In this document: in pieces, positions 47,297 to 59,125 of the stretch | How the letters are laid out: each line of letters starts with the position of its first letter | Numbering within the stretch: the first letter of the stretch is position 1 | Source: Meandrina meandrites | Lineage: Eukaryota > Cnidaria > Anthozoa > Scleractinia > Meandrinidae | Assembly: GCA_963693305.1 (NCBI GenBank) | Contig: OY855905.1 | Span: forward strand, 22,900,937 to 22,964,936 | DNA length: 64,000 nt | Direction of reading: 5' to 3' | Notes under the pieces: generated by a model | Told to the model about the DNA's origin: nothing | Seen by the model: the letters and a program-made list of their open reading frames with translations, nothing else | The model's database searches: none | Made by a program: the position numbers and the translations under genes

Positions 47297-48000
47297 CAGA
47301 TAAATAAATCAGTATGTTTCTTCGCGAATGTTAAGACCTTCGGGATCAATTGTCCTGCCTTTTAAGATTAAAAAGGCTTCCCTGGCCTTACGGATTGAGT
47401 CCCTGTTTGAAAAGACTTTTTCGATGGGGATTAGTTGCATGTCATTAGCAGTGTGGTTAGGAGAGGATAGGAAATGTTGCGCAACTGTGGTAGGTTTAGA
47501 TTTAGTGTTAGGGTTATCTATGGTACGGCGGTGTTCATTAAAACGGTCTTTTAAACGTCGTTTAGTCTCTCCTATTTATTGTAAATTACAGCGGTTACAT
47601 TGAATCATGTAGATGAGGTTTTTAGTGTCACAGGTCAAGTTAGAATTAATGTGGCGCGTTTCATTAGTAGAAAAGAAGGTATATGTAGTAAGGCCGTCAG
47701 AAATGTAGGGGCAAGTGGCGCAGTTTTTTCCACAACGGAAAGAACCGGAAGGGAGTTGGGGATGGGGATTAGTAGAATTAGAAGGAAGTTTGGCTGTAAC
47801 AAGTAAGTCACGAAGGTTAGGAGAACGCCTGAAGGCAACAACAGGCAACTGTTGCTGAAAAACGTTTTTGCAGCGGTTAGAGGAGAGCAGTAAATGATAA
47901 TGTTTTTTGATGATGTAAGAAATGCGAGGAAGTGATGGATTAAAAGTCGTTATAAATGGTATACGTGTTGGTTTGTTGCCGTCTTTGATATATGGTTTTG
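47297..48000 (-). pseudogene. Penelope-like element fragment, C-terminal GIY-YIG endonuclease region
   Basis: The minus-strand frame from about 48000 reads IPFITTFNPSLPRISYIIKK, then RRSPNLRDLLVTAKLP, a Cys-rich RCGKNCATCPYI segment, DTKNLIYMIQCNRCNLQ, a stop, then IGETKRRLKDRFNEHRRTID, a QHFL...PNHTANDM segment and a C-terminal KAREAFLILKGRTIDPEGLN. This is the linker plus GIY-YIG nuclease of a Penelope-like retroelement. The 'NLIYMIQC...YIGET' nuclease core has a stop at the Tyr of YIG (about 47578). The reverse transcriptase half is absent, so it is a dead 3' fragment. Confidence 0.8.
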
Positions 48001-48500
48001 TATGGTTTGAATGAAACCCTTAGAAGTTACAAATCATTGCAAAAAGGTGCAAATTTTAGGTTAAGTCCCGCCTTAAAGATCAAAGAGGTGCTTGCTCCTA
48101 TTCATTTACTTCTAGGGTCAACATCGTGGTATCTACCAGCTCTAGCATATGCAAGTAATCGTCATGTGACTGATGTGGTCACTGTTATGTCCCGTCAGTC
48201 ATGTGTCATGTCTGCAGTGTGTCTGTCATTGGAGCTGTATATCAGTATCTCCGAACATTCACGGGAATTTTATCTCGATTATAATAGAGATTAATATTAA
48301 ACTGGATTATATTATTAATAATAATCTAATCCTTCCAATTTTTTGCCGTGCCTTAATCTATTACCGGATTATAATAATCTATTACTGGATTATAATAATC
48401 TATTACTGGATTATAATAATCTATTACCGGATTATAATAAGCCTATTATAATCTATTATTATTATAATCCACGGATTAATATTAATCCGAGTTGTCCTGT

Positions 48501-49370
48501 AAGAAGCAGTATTAAAGAAGCAAAACAAACTACAAAGAAGCACAGTCTAAGGAATAGAAGGTCACTTTTATTTAGTTTCTTACAGCCGAATGGCCTCGCT
48601 TAAAGAGAGATTGTTATTGTTTGCTTTGGTAGGTCCAACAGATTAGTTCTGAACGAAAGCTTATGCTATACACTTTCTAAAACGATAAAAATTTCAGAAT
48701 TTGATTAATGAAATGTGTATAATTTGAAAGAGACGAATATCTCAAAGAATATCTAGTTAAAAGCTAAAAGATACCAGCACTCACAGAAGCAAAAAAATTA
48801 TCGGGTACTTATCCAGATAAAGTGCATCTTCCCTGAACTCTCAAAGCAAGCTTTTAACTTTAAACAGATCGCGCTGTAGAAGAATGTTTATCTTCGCTAT
48901 GCCGACGCTTTCATCAAACGAATTCAATTGAAAATTTACAAGCGTATGAGCGATAAACTCAACAAATATTCGACTGAAGTTGACTTCAAAGGATACATTT
49001 TGCGTTGGAACTCTGAAACTGCTGAGAAATTCGTAGAAAAAGGACAGAGCAGCGAATTAAACCCACGTACTAGCCACTACGGTAAAACCTCCTAGCTCAG
49101 GTAGTCAGATTTCACGCTACGGCCGGACTCGACCGACTGACATGCGTAGTGTCTTATCTTGTGTGAAATTTTACTTCCTGTAGCCGTAGTAGCGCCTCGC
49201 CGTAGTGTATCTTAAAGTCCTTAGTATTAATATTAGGGATAGCCTCCAATCTCCAATCTCGTTCCCAGAGTCCACCAATCTCGTTCCCAGAGTCCACAGG
49301 CTCCATGGTCAGCGGTTTAGTCGCACTGGCCTTCCTCGAAAGATTTCTTCAGGAGGGAGCAGGAGGAGGA
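48501..49370. other. Repeat-derived spacer before the foldback element
   Basis: No gene recognised. Short palindromic pieces (GTAGTGGCTAGTACG-like, about 49065-49205) and a duplicated TCTCGTTCCCAGAGTCCAC (about 49258-49300) suggest repeat remnants. Confidence 0.4.
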
Positions 49371-49458
49371 TATATACTTCATGGCTGAATGCCATGAGTG
49401 CATTGAGTATCATAATGAATTGTGGGTATAAACAACTTGAATGTATAATTAATCTGTT

Positions 49459-50905
49459 TTCGCTTACTTCAAATACTTCACTTACTTTACTTACTTGCCT
49501 TACTTCACTTACTTGCCTTACTTCACTTACTTGGCTTACATCACTTACTTGGCGTACTTCACTTACTTGGCGTACTTCACTTACTTGGCTTACTTGGCGT
49601 ACTTCACTTACTTGCCTTACTTCACTTACTTGGCTTACTTCACTTACTTCACTTACTTGGCGTACTTGGAGTACTTCGCTTACTTGGCATACTTCACTTA
49701 CTTGGCTTACTTCACTTACTTGGCTTACTTGGCCTACTTCACTTACTTGACGTACTTCACTTACTTGGCTTACTTCACTTACTTCACTTACTTGGGGTAC
49801 TTCACTTACTTGGCTTACTTCACTTGCTTGGCGTACTTCACTTACTTGGCGTACTTGGCTTACTTGGCGTACTTCACTTACTTGGCTTACTTGGCTTACT
49901 TGGCTTACTTCACTTGCCTGGCGTACTTCACTTACTTGGCGTACTTGGCTTACTTGGCGTACTTCACTTACTTGGCTTACTTCACTTACTTCACTTACTT
50001 GGGGTACTTCACTTACTTGGCGTACTTGGCTTACTTGGCTTACTTCACTTGCTTGGCGTACTTCACTTACTTGGCTTACTTCACTTACTTGGCGTACTTC
50101 ACTTACTTGGCTTACTTCACTTACTTCACTTACTTGGCGTACTTGGCGTACTTCACTTACTTGGCGTACTTGGCTTACTTCACTTACTTGGCGTACTTGG
50201 CTTACTTGGCGTACTTCACTTACTTGGCTTACTTGGCGTACTTCACTTACTTCAATTACTTGGCTTACTTGGCGTACTTCACTTACATGGCTAACTTGGC
50301 TTACTTCACTTGGCTTACTTCACTTACTTCACTTACTTCACTTACTTGGCGTACTTCACTTACTTGGCTTACTTGGCTTACTTGGCGTACTTCACTTACT
50401 TCACTTACTTGGCGTACTTCACCTACTTGGCGTACTTGGCTTACTTGGCTTACTTCACTTACTTGGCTTACTTCACTTACTTCACTTACTTGGCGTACTT
50501 CACTTACTTGGCTTACTTCACTTACTTGGCTTACTTGGCGTACTTCACTTACTTGGCTTACTTGGCGTACTTCAATTACTTGGCGTACTTCACTTACTTG
50601 GCTTACTTCACTTACTTGGTTTACTTGGCGTACTTCACTTACTTGGCTTACTTCACTTACTTGGCTTACTTGGCGTACTTCAATTACTTGGCGTACTTCA
50701 CTTACTTGGCGTACTTCACTTACTTGGCTTACTTCACTTACTTGGCGTACTTCAATTACTTGGCTTACTTCATTTACTTGGCTTACTTCACTTACTTGGT
50801 TTACTTTGCTTACTTCATTTACTTGGCTTACTTGACGTACTTCACTTACTTGGTGTTACTTGGCCTACTTAATTTACTTTACCTACTTGGCCTACTCGGC
50901 ATACA
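49459..50905. repeat. Left 9-bp array of the foldback element (about 160 units)
   Basis: Units are CTTACTTGG, CTTACTTCA, CGTACTTCA, CGTACTTGG and variants, arranged in ever-changing order. Because 9 is divisible by 3, all frames stay open, giving fake AYFTYL and SLTWLT proteins. Confidence 0.95.
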
Positions 50906-52567
50906 AAAATCTCACTGCATGTGGATGAGAGCCAATGGTTGCTTATGTTTTTGATTCGTTTTCAAAACATTACCGATTTAGAATTTAAAAGCTCTCTGTC
51001 ATGCATTATCAGTTGCTCTTATCCTCATTCAGTTATACTGTATTTGTACGGGCTGAAATGTGCAACTCCAATTCATGCTCGTAATATTCTTTAAGCTTTA
51101 CTAGCTGTTGCGCAAGAAAATCCTTGATTTTCAGCTTTCAGTTATGCTGCACAAACGTCCAGTTGTTAGTAATTTGGTTTGTATTCTTATAACTTCCATT
51201 AAAGCGAGGTACCTGGCAGTTATTAACGCAACTTAGGCAGTCGAAAAAAGAAAGCCTGAAAAATATCATGCTTGCCGGGATTGTTTCACGCTTTCTTTTC
51301 CCAACTGCCAGGTTATTCTCTTCCTTTTTTCTCTTCATCCACAGTTCAAATATAAGAATTTCATATATTCATATATTTAATTTTAGTCAACTCGGTCAAC
51401 TTTTGCATTAGTTAAATGTTTTTGCTCGATTTTAGTTTGCTCTTTAAAACCCTCCCACAGTAACGGCTATTTTGTTTGTTTTGGCGAGCTTTCCGACTTT
51501 CCTATCAATCGTTTTATTTTCATCTTTCTGCACTCAATTTCAGCTTTCTGCACTCTTTTGGATTAACTGGCGTGCTCTCAGTCAATGAGCATGCAGAGAT
51601 TGTTGCATGTTTATTATTAATTCACGAAACGCATTATTTTCTGCTCTAAATCGCATCTTTTCCACAAGACAATGAGAATGGAACATTCAAACAATTACTT
51701 ACTGGTGAATTGTTTAGTTTTAATTTTCATCAGTCGCTGACTGTTTGCATAGAGTGCAATGTTCAAAACCGACCTTGCTCAGAAACCCTGATAAAGAAGA
51801 AAATGTCGTCATACACTCACAAGTTTCCAATTGTGTGACTGTTCACAGCCCTCTATTTTTTTCATATTTTTTTGATCGATGAGCGCGCGATGAGAACGGC
51901 GAGAGAGAATTTGACGCCAGCGCAAAACGGAAGGAGCGAGGGTGTGAGGGTTTTTCGGTAGGGGCGCGCCGCCCCGCCCCCTTCCTTCGGGCTCACGCTC
52001 GCGCTCTTTTTGCGTTGTAAAATGGAGAAGCTTTGAACAGTCTAGATTATTAAGTATGCAAAAAAAGTTTGAGAGTTTGAAAGCCCCAAACCCCCGTGCT
52101 GCATACTAAAATCAGCCTTGTACACACACACACGCACACACACTACATTCTAAGGCCAGTAAGTGAATACAGCATGACATCACTTTATCCTCATTCAAGT
52201 TCCCTCAAAATTTAGAAGTTAGTAATGGCGGACAATTAAATCCTCAAATTCAAATACCCTTTGTAACTGACTAAGATGTCTGTTACATCGAAACAGACTT
52301 AAAAATATTGTTCCTCTTTCTAAAAGTTGAAATTAATTTAATTTTAAATATAAGGCCTTCTTCTGTAAATTCAGTTATCGGTTGGATTGTTCGATATACA
52401 TGGTTTCGAAATCAGAAGAAAAAGACAATTAACTTTTTGATCATAGTAGAAAGATAGATCTCTTTGTCACTCCAAATCTTAAACAAGCACCCTCCACAAA
52501 TAAACGCAGCATTTAGGAGCGAGAAATTTAGTAAAAGAGCAATTTTCAATTGTGTCGTAGAGTAGTT

Positions 52568-52761
52568 CTCAATAGGCCATTTCCGAGTTGCCTTTTGCCT
52601 CAGTTTCAAAACGAGTCTTCTTACGAACCCATTCAAATGAGAATGACTTTGATTTGCATGAAAATGGACGTGAAGGTGAAAAACATTTTCATATGAACGG
52701 TTTCGCACGTAGATTCGTTTTGGAACAGAGGCAAAGGGTGACTCGGAAATGGCCTATTGAG
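52568..52761. mobile_element. MITE with CTCAATAGGCCATTTCC termini
   Basis: CTCAATAGGCCATTTCCGAG at 52568 is inverted at 52742-52761. Inner TTTCAAAACGA / TCGTTTTGGAA and GAAAATG / CATTTTC pairs continue the hairpin. It is nested inside the foldback interior. Confidence 0.8.
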
Positions 52762-52859
52762 TGTCGTAAAACCAAAAGCGAAGTTATTACTCTGGCCAAT
52801 CACAAAGAACATAGAGAATCCAGTGAGCCAAACAAAACGCGGGGCGAATACATGTAGCC

Positions 52860-53240
52860 AGCACCAAGCGCGGGAAAACGTGCGCGAGTGAGAAACGATT
52901 GGTTTTGGTTTCAGTTTTGATTGGCTGAGAAAGTGGCGCGAGATTTTTACACCAATCACTAAGCGTAGTAATGCAAACCCAAAGCAAACGCAACATACTT
53001 TCGACACTCAAAAGAACACCGCTCTCAACCAACCCCAGAGTTTACACTCTAGCCAAACACAGACGACGCAATCCATCTAACCAATCAAACTCGAAGCAAA
53101 TACATCTAACGTGAAGCTCGCCATTGGTTTTGGTTCTAGTTCTGATTGGATGACAAGGTGGCGGGAGATTTTGAGACCAATCACTAAGCAAAATAGTGCA
53201 AAACCAAAGCAAATAACGCGAATTACTTTCACCACTCAAA
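52860..53240. repeat. Diverged tandem repeat, two ~195-bp copies
   Basis: Both copies contain ATTGGTTTTGGTT, TTTTGATTGG-like, GGCGSGAGATTTT, ACCAATCACTAAGC and an ACTTTC.ACACTCAAA-type end, in the same order. Confidence 0.65.
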
Positions 53241-54215
53241 TGAAAATCGCTCTAAGCGCCGCAGCCGACTTATTCAAGTCATTACATGATAGCTGTGTAT
53301 TTACTGGGTATGCAAAGCTTTCGAGTCACTTGTCATTTCTCGATATACACACGAGTCTTTAGGATAATGAGTATACAACCTATCTGATTGAAGAATCGTT
53401 GACCCAGCATAAACCATGGACTATGCGACCAAAATATCTTCTAAAAAATCGAAAACTATTTGTCTAATGTGATGAAATGAACATAATTTTAAGACAGCTT
53501 CAATGGCTTTAAACGAAAGAAATATCTTAATTATTAATTAAAGGAATATTAATTAGTTTCCCAAGAAAAGGCTGACTTCACAGAATACCATTGGGTAAGG
53601 GTTTTCCACAAGTTGCTCGGCAACTTTTTGGCAACTTTACATATTCGAGCAACTCTTTTCTCTTAGGAGATACGTTACGGACAACACATTTCGAAAAAAA
53701 AATTGCAATGTTTTTCAAATATTTCGTTACAAACATGTCTTAATCTTAATCAGTCAAAACCATTCTTGGTTATTTTCGCCTTTTTATTACATCTATGTTG
53801 TTTTTCTATGTTAGACAACAATTATTTTGAAGTTTCCTTCAACTTTAGAGGAGTCAGAAAAATACTTAATATACCGTGACATTGCTCCTTTGAAGCAACT
53901 TTTTTCCTTTAGAGGAACTTGTTGCATTTTGAGCAATTTCTAGACCGAAGATCTCCAAAGATTGTCCGAGTGTTGACCGAAGGCCATAAGGGCAAATCTG
54001 AAAATTAACGAAGTTTGTCGAAAATGTCCGGGGAAAATCCGAAGATGTTTCGACTTTCAACTTACGCCCTATTGAAACATAAAGCAAACATAACGTCATC
54101 GATATGTTCACAATTTTTGAAAGAAATCCTTGTAATTCAACAAATGCCAACTGCCTAAAAATCCTACCTTCCAAGGAAATAGGCATATATTTGGAGAAAT
54201 TCCCTTTTCGATTTA

Positions 54216-56480
54216 AGTAAGTGAAGTACGCCAAGTAAGTGAAGTACTCCAAGTAAGCAAAGTAACTGAAGTACGCCAAGTAAGCGAAGTAAGCAAAGTA
54301 AATGAAGTACGCCAAGTAAGCCAAGTAAGCCAAGTACGCCAAGTACGCCAAGTAAGCCAAGTAAGTGAAGTACGCCAAGTAAGCCAAGTAAGTGAAGTAC
54401 GCCAAGTAAGCCAAGTAAGTGAAGTACGCCAAGTAAGCCAAGTAAGCCAAGTAGGTGAAGTACGCAAAGTAAGCCAAGTAAGTGAAGTAAGCCAAGTAAG
54501 TGAAGTACGCCAAGTAAGCCAAGTAAGTGAAGTACGCCAAGTAAGCCAAGTATATGAGTCTATATGAAGTAAGCCAAGTAAGCCAAGTAGGTGAAGTAAG
54601 CCAAGTAGGTGAAGTACGCAAAGTAAGCCAAGTAAGTGAAGTAAGCCAAGTAAGTGAAGTAAGCCAAGTAAGTGAAGTAAGCCAAGTAAGTGAAGTACGC
54701 CAAGTAAGCCAAGTAAGTGAAGTACGCCAAGTAAGCCAAGTAAGTGAAGTACGCCAAGTAAGCCAAGTATATGAAGTAAGCCAAGTAAGCCAAGTAGGTG
54801 AAGTACGCAAAGTAAGCCAAGTAAGTGAAGTAAGCCAAGTAAGTGAAGTAAGCCAAGTAAGTGAAGTAAGCCAAGTAAGTGAAGTAAGCCAAGTAAGTGA
54901 AGTACGCCAAGTAAGCCAAGTAAGTGAAGTACGCCAAGTAAGCCAAGTATATGAAGTAAGCCAAGTAAGCCAAGTAGGTGAAGTACGCAAAGTAAGCCAA
55001 GTAAGTGAAGTAAGCCAAGTAAGCCAAGTAAGTGAAGTACGCCAAGTAAGCCAAGTAACTAAAGTACGCAAAGTAAGCCAAGTAGGTGAAGTACGGCAAG
55101 TAAGCCAAGTAAGTGAAGTACGCCAAGTAAGCCAAGTAAATGAAGTAAGCCAAGTACGCCAAGTAAGCCAAGTAAATGAAGTACGCCAAGTAAGCCAAGT
55201 ACGCCAAGTAAGTGAAGTAAGCCAAATAAGTGAAGGACGCCAAGTAAGCCAAGTAAATGAAGTAAGCCAAGTACGCCAAGTAAGCCAAGTAAACGAAGTA
55301 CGCCAAGTAAGCCAAGTAAATGAAGTACGCCAAGTAAGCCAAGTACGCCAAGTAAATGAAGTAAGCCAAGTAAGTGAAGTACGCCAAGTAAGCAAAGTAA
55401 GTGAAGTACGCCAAGTAAGTGAAGTAAGCCAAGTAAGTGAAGTACTCCAAGTAAGCAAAGTAACTGAAGTACGCCAAGTAAGTGAAGTACGCCAAGTAAT
55501 TAAGCCAAGTACGCCAAGTAAGGCAAGTAAGAGAAGTACGCCAAGTAAGCCAAGTAAGCCAAGTACGCCAAGTAAGCCAAGTAAATGAAGTAAGCCAAGT
55601 ACGCCAAGTAAATGAAGTACGCCAAGTAAGCCAAGTAAGTGAAGTAAGCCAAGTAAGCCAAGTAAATGAAGTAAGCCAAGTACGCCAAGTAAATGAAGTA
55701 CGCCAAGTAAGCCAAGTAAGCCAAGTACGCCAAGTAAGCCAAGTACGCCAAGTAAATGAAGTACGCCAAGTAAGCCAAGTAAGTGAAGTAAACCAAGTAA
55801 GCCAAGTTAGTGAAGTACGCCAAGTAGGCGAAGTAAGTGAAGTAAGCCAAGTAAGCCAAGTACGCCAAGTAAGCCAAGTAAATGAAGTAAGCCAAGTACG
55901 CCAAGTAAATGAAGTACGCCAAGTAAGCCAAGTAAGCCAAGTACGCCAAGTACGCCAAGTACGCCAAGTAAATGAAGTAAGCCAAGTACGCCAAGTAAAT
56001 GAAGTACGCCAAGTAAGCCAAGTAAGTGAAGTAGCCAAGTAAGCCAAGTTAGTGAAGTACGCCAAGTAGGCCAAGTAAGTGAAGTACGCCAAGTAAGTGA
56101 AGTACGCCATGTAAGTGAAGTACGCCAAGTAAGCGAAGTACGCCAAGTAAGCCAAGTAAACCAAGTAAGTGAAGTACGCCAAGTAAGCCAAGTAAGCCAA
56201 GTAAGCGAAGTAAGTGAAGTACGCCAAGTAAGTGAAGTACGCCAAGTTAGCGAAGTAAGTGAAGTGCGCCAAGTAAGTGAAGTACGCCAAGTAAGTGAAG
56301 TACGCCATGTAAGTGAAGTACGCCAAGTAAGCGAAGTACGCCAAGTAAGCCAAGTAGGTGAAGTAAGCCAAGTAAGTGAAGTAAGGCAAGTAAGTGAAGT
56401 AGGGCAACTAAGTGAAGTAAGCCAAGTAAGTGAAGTAAGGCAAGTAAGAAAAGTAAGTGAAGTATTTGAAGTAAGCGAAA
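54216..56480. repeat. Right 9-bp array of the foldback element (about 250 units)
   Basis: Reverse-complement units of the left array (CCAAGTAAG, TGAAGTACG). Longer than the left by about 0.8 kb. Several blocks of 150-190 bp are repeated nearly verbatim (for example around 54590-54790 and 54785-54975), showing recent internal expansion. Confidence 0.95.
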
Positions 56481-57505
56481 CGAAAACAGATTAATTATAC
56501 ATTCAAGTTGTTTATACCCACAATTCATTATGATACTCAATGCACTCATGGCATTCAGCCATGAAGTATATACCCAGGAGGGAGGGATGCACTCTTGGAT
56601 GCACTCGTCAGATTCGCTGTCTTCGCTGGGTGTATGCGCGTCGCCAAAGTGACGTCACGAACAAAAGAGCGCGATGCTTTCAATTGATTTCGAAAATGGC
56701 GCCCTTGCCTTCGCAAAATAACAACATTTCAAGCTGATTTTCTCCTCTCATATACCTTCCAGGTGTCCTGTGTTTGGAGAGGAAAGATTATCTACGATTT
56801 TTTTTTCAGTAAAGGTGAGTGATTTAGATCTGTTTGTGAAAATAACCTGATACAGAAAGTTTGAAGATTTTTGGTCATTTTCCTCGAGTGGGAAATGGTG
56901 CCCGTAAATGTTGGTTGTTCGCACAGGAAAATCGATTTTTTTCAAAATCGATAATTCTTGGAAACTTGAAACTCGGCTCAGGGATAGGCTATTCATAAAG
57001 GAATCAATTGCCATTGAAGTCATTTCTGATCAGGTAGCAGAAAAAATGATCAGTCCACGTAAGTCTCATTCATTGAGTGTCATATACAGAGCCAGAATAT
57101 CTCCACGACTCATTTTTATTAAGTTTTATACATATAAGACCTGAGTTAGTCAAATTGCGTAGTTTTCCAGTCAGTTAAACTACATGCCTAAGTCATCTAA
57201 CAGTCATGTTATGTAATATAAAGGCGAAGTTTAGGTTCAAAGCAGAAAAAGTCTGTACGCATTATGCAAAATAGTGATGTTTGGAAAGGCAGGATGCATC
57301 ATGGCTGCTTTTTTGCAATTCGAAGCATGATGTATTCGGATTTGTTCTACATGTATAATGATTCTTGGTTGTACAAAGCACGTTCGGTTTTGATGTGTTC
57401 TGTGAGTTTTTCTGTTTATGTTTTCTAACCTCTAGTTTTGACCTCGACTTGTTTCAAAACTTAAAAAATAAAAGCGTTTGAAAATACACATGCAGGAGAA
57501 GTTGA

Positions 57506-57900
57506 ACCTTTCAATTCAATTCAATTCGATTGTTTTATTTGCTACTCATCTATTACATCAGTGTGATACATAATAAATAACATTTTAGAGTAGCAGGAGA
57601 TCCCAGCAAGCTCATGCAAGCTTTTCTAAGGAGATCCCCCTAATTATATAACATAACTCAACAATAACATTTTATAACATATGGTGGCCATATAAATCTG
57701 TGTCCACAAAGCAGCTGTAATAAACATAATGAGTTAAAATTTATCTTATAATCAATATTTTGATTAAGCACGAAAATTTTCAATTTCTTTCTAAACATCT
57801 CCAAAGACCATATATTCTTTAAAACATCTGGCAAGGTATTCCATTTTAACTAGGAGTTCATTTTAACTAGGAGAAATGTAAGGTTAGGTTTGTTTAAGGA
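57506..57900 (-). mobile_element. LINE 3'-end fragment
   Basis: On the minus strand a short frame ends with WNTLPDVLKNIWSLEMFRK and KKLKIFVL, the typical last residues of a CR1/L2-like ORF2, then a UTR ending in repeated ATTGAATTGAATTGAA (57510-57530 on +). The upstream reverse transcriptase is missing. It is nested in the second long-TIR element. Confidence 0.7.
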
Positions 57901-58768
57901 TTCACTGACTACCCTGTTTAAAGTAATGGAATTGGTTCCGTGTTGTTGTTCGGGATTATGTGATTGACCATTCCCAGGACAAGTTGGTTAGGAGGCCTTG
58001 GGGCCTGGAGAGATAAGAACTCATTGGGCAGGGCATAGATCTGGAATCGCTGGAAACAGCCCTCAGTGGCAGTTCAATGTTCAAATTTTCAGAAGCATAT
58101 GGACCATCCATATATTCATATATATATAGTTTGACCGGTTACTTGTCAACATTTATAACTTATTTGTTTTCAGGGTTTTGTTGCACCAAAAGGCCAGGAA
58201 AGGGTCCTGCATATGGATTGAGATAAATTTTCTTAATACTAGTAGTCCTTATGGAGTGATAGGTGAGCCAGCAGTAAATTCACACATATTGGTGTTAATG
58301 ATGTGTTTTAGGTACCCGGGGGGTGGACTTTATTTACTGTGTTTTAGCCACAAAATCCTATTGGGCTCTACTTGCTGTTAGACTTCATCTCCTTTTGGGC
58401 TGTTACTATTATTTATGGTTGAGTTTGCTTGGCTTAGGGTTTTCATTTTTATGAATCGGTGGATTTGCTTGTTTAGATGTAGGGTATATCTGCATAAACC
58501 TTCTAAGAATTATGATAACCTTTTAATTATGTTTTTGAGTAGATCTTTTCTTCTTTTTTAGGTTTTGAATGTAGGTACTGTTGAAAGACGTCACGTGCCT
58601 ACAAGCTGGATAGTATGACATTTAAAGACTAGGCTTGGTGGTTACCAAGGAAAAAAAACAGGTCATTTTGATCTTTTCTTTTCTTTGAAAGTTGAAAGTG
58701 AATGCTTTTAATAAAAATACACTAATCTCATATATTTGATTGATGTCTTTTAATAAATAATTGTTTTG

Positions 58769-59125
58769 TTAACAAGGAGGTTGCTTTAAATGAGACCTTG
58801 GAAAAGTTGGTGGATCTTTCTTGTCAAATTTGTTAATTCTGTTCAATGACATTAGAGTTAATTGAGCGGCTAATTGTTTAGCCCGGATGGTCTTTTTGAT
58901 AAGTGTATTTCTTTTGTTTTTGTTTTCTTTTTTCATTTTCAGAACTTCTCTCATTTTCTCGGTCAACTTGTGTCTTTGTGCCTTTTTCTTCTTGCTTACT
59001 TCTTTCACTTTCCTTAATTTCTTTCCTTTCCATTTTTTAGTTTTCTTTGTTTTCTGCAACAAATCATTAGTTTTACTGCTATTCTCAGTGCTCACGCGCG
59101 CAACACAGGGCTCTATTCTGGCCAA
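58769..59125 (-). other. Unrecognised lysine-rich open frame (about 118 codons)
   Basis: The frame is open from a TAG at about 59131 to TAA at 58769. Its composition is strongly basic (KTKKTKKWKGKKLRK..., KKKKAQRHKLTEKM) with a more ordinary end (AKQLAAQLTLMSLNRINKF). There is no ATG near the 5' end; the first in-frame ATG is about codon 60. It would therefore have to be an internal or 3' exon. No family is recognised. It lies inside the second long-TIR element, so it may be element cargo or captured host sequence. Confidence 0.25.

Larger units (their letters stand above)
46834..48500. mobile_element. AT-rich inverted-repeat element with subterminal ~24-bp repeats
   Basis: ACAGGACAACTCGGATTAAT at 46834 is inverted at 48481-48500. 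AAGA flanks both sides (possible duplication). Just inside each end lie 3-4 tandem copies of a unit containing GGATTATTATAATCCAGTAA, in opposite orientations, so the ends can form long AT-rich hairpins. The interior carries a decayed Penelope-like fragment (47297-48000). No transposase of its own. Confidence 0.75.
50906..54215. other. Unique interior of the foldback element
   Basis: 3.3 kb without a recognisable gene. Contains a MITE (52568-52761), a two-copy ~195-bp repeat (about 52860-53240), a CA-rich stretch near 52128 and a GC-rich segment (51885-52015). The minus-strand frame from 54200 to 53866 (ICPYGLRSTLGQSLEIFG and neighbours) resembles coral repeat-derived peptides but has no known domain. 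Confidence 0.5.
49371..56572. mobile_element. Foldback-type element, 7.2 kb, with minisatellite-built inverted termini
   Basis: About 90 bp of unique terminus (TATATACTTCATGGCTGAAT... at 49371) is perfectly or nearly inverted at 56481-56572. Inside each follows a long array of 9-bp units, in opposite orientation at the two ends: CTTACTTGG/CGTACTTCA on the left (49459-50905) and CCAAGTAAG/TGAAGTACG on the right (54216-56480). The middle (50906-54215) is non-repetitive and shows no transposase. Long inverted repeats made of short tandem subrepeats are the hallmark of Drosophila FB and of Galileo-type elements. CAGGAGGGAG occurs outside both ends (about 49350 and 56575) and may be a target duplication. 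Confidence 0.8.

Noticed and set aside
47328..47806. Plus-strand frames (MLRPSGSIVLPFKIK..., MNHVDEVFSVTGQ...)
   Set aside because: Antisense of the Penelope-like GIY-YIG fragment.
49495..50954. 446- and 214-codon AYFTYL/SLTWLT open frames
   Set aside because: Products of the 9-bp array; open in several frames at once.
53866..56407. 530-, 344- and 615-codon frames (SLTWLT, VSQVSEV, AYFTYL)
   Set aside because: Same 9-bp array on the other strand; no gene signal.
58175..58262. Possible plus-strand exon (TTTTCAG acceptor, 29 open codons, GTGAGC donor)
   Set aside because: Too short, no homology, no flanking exons.
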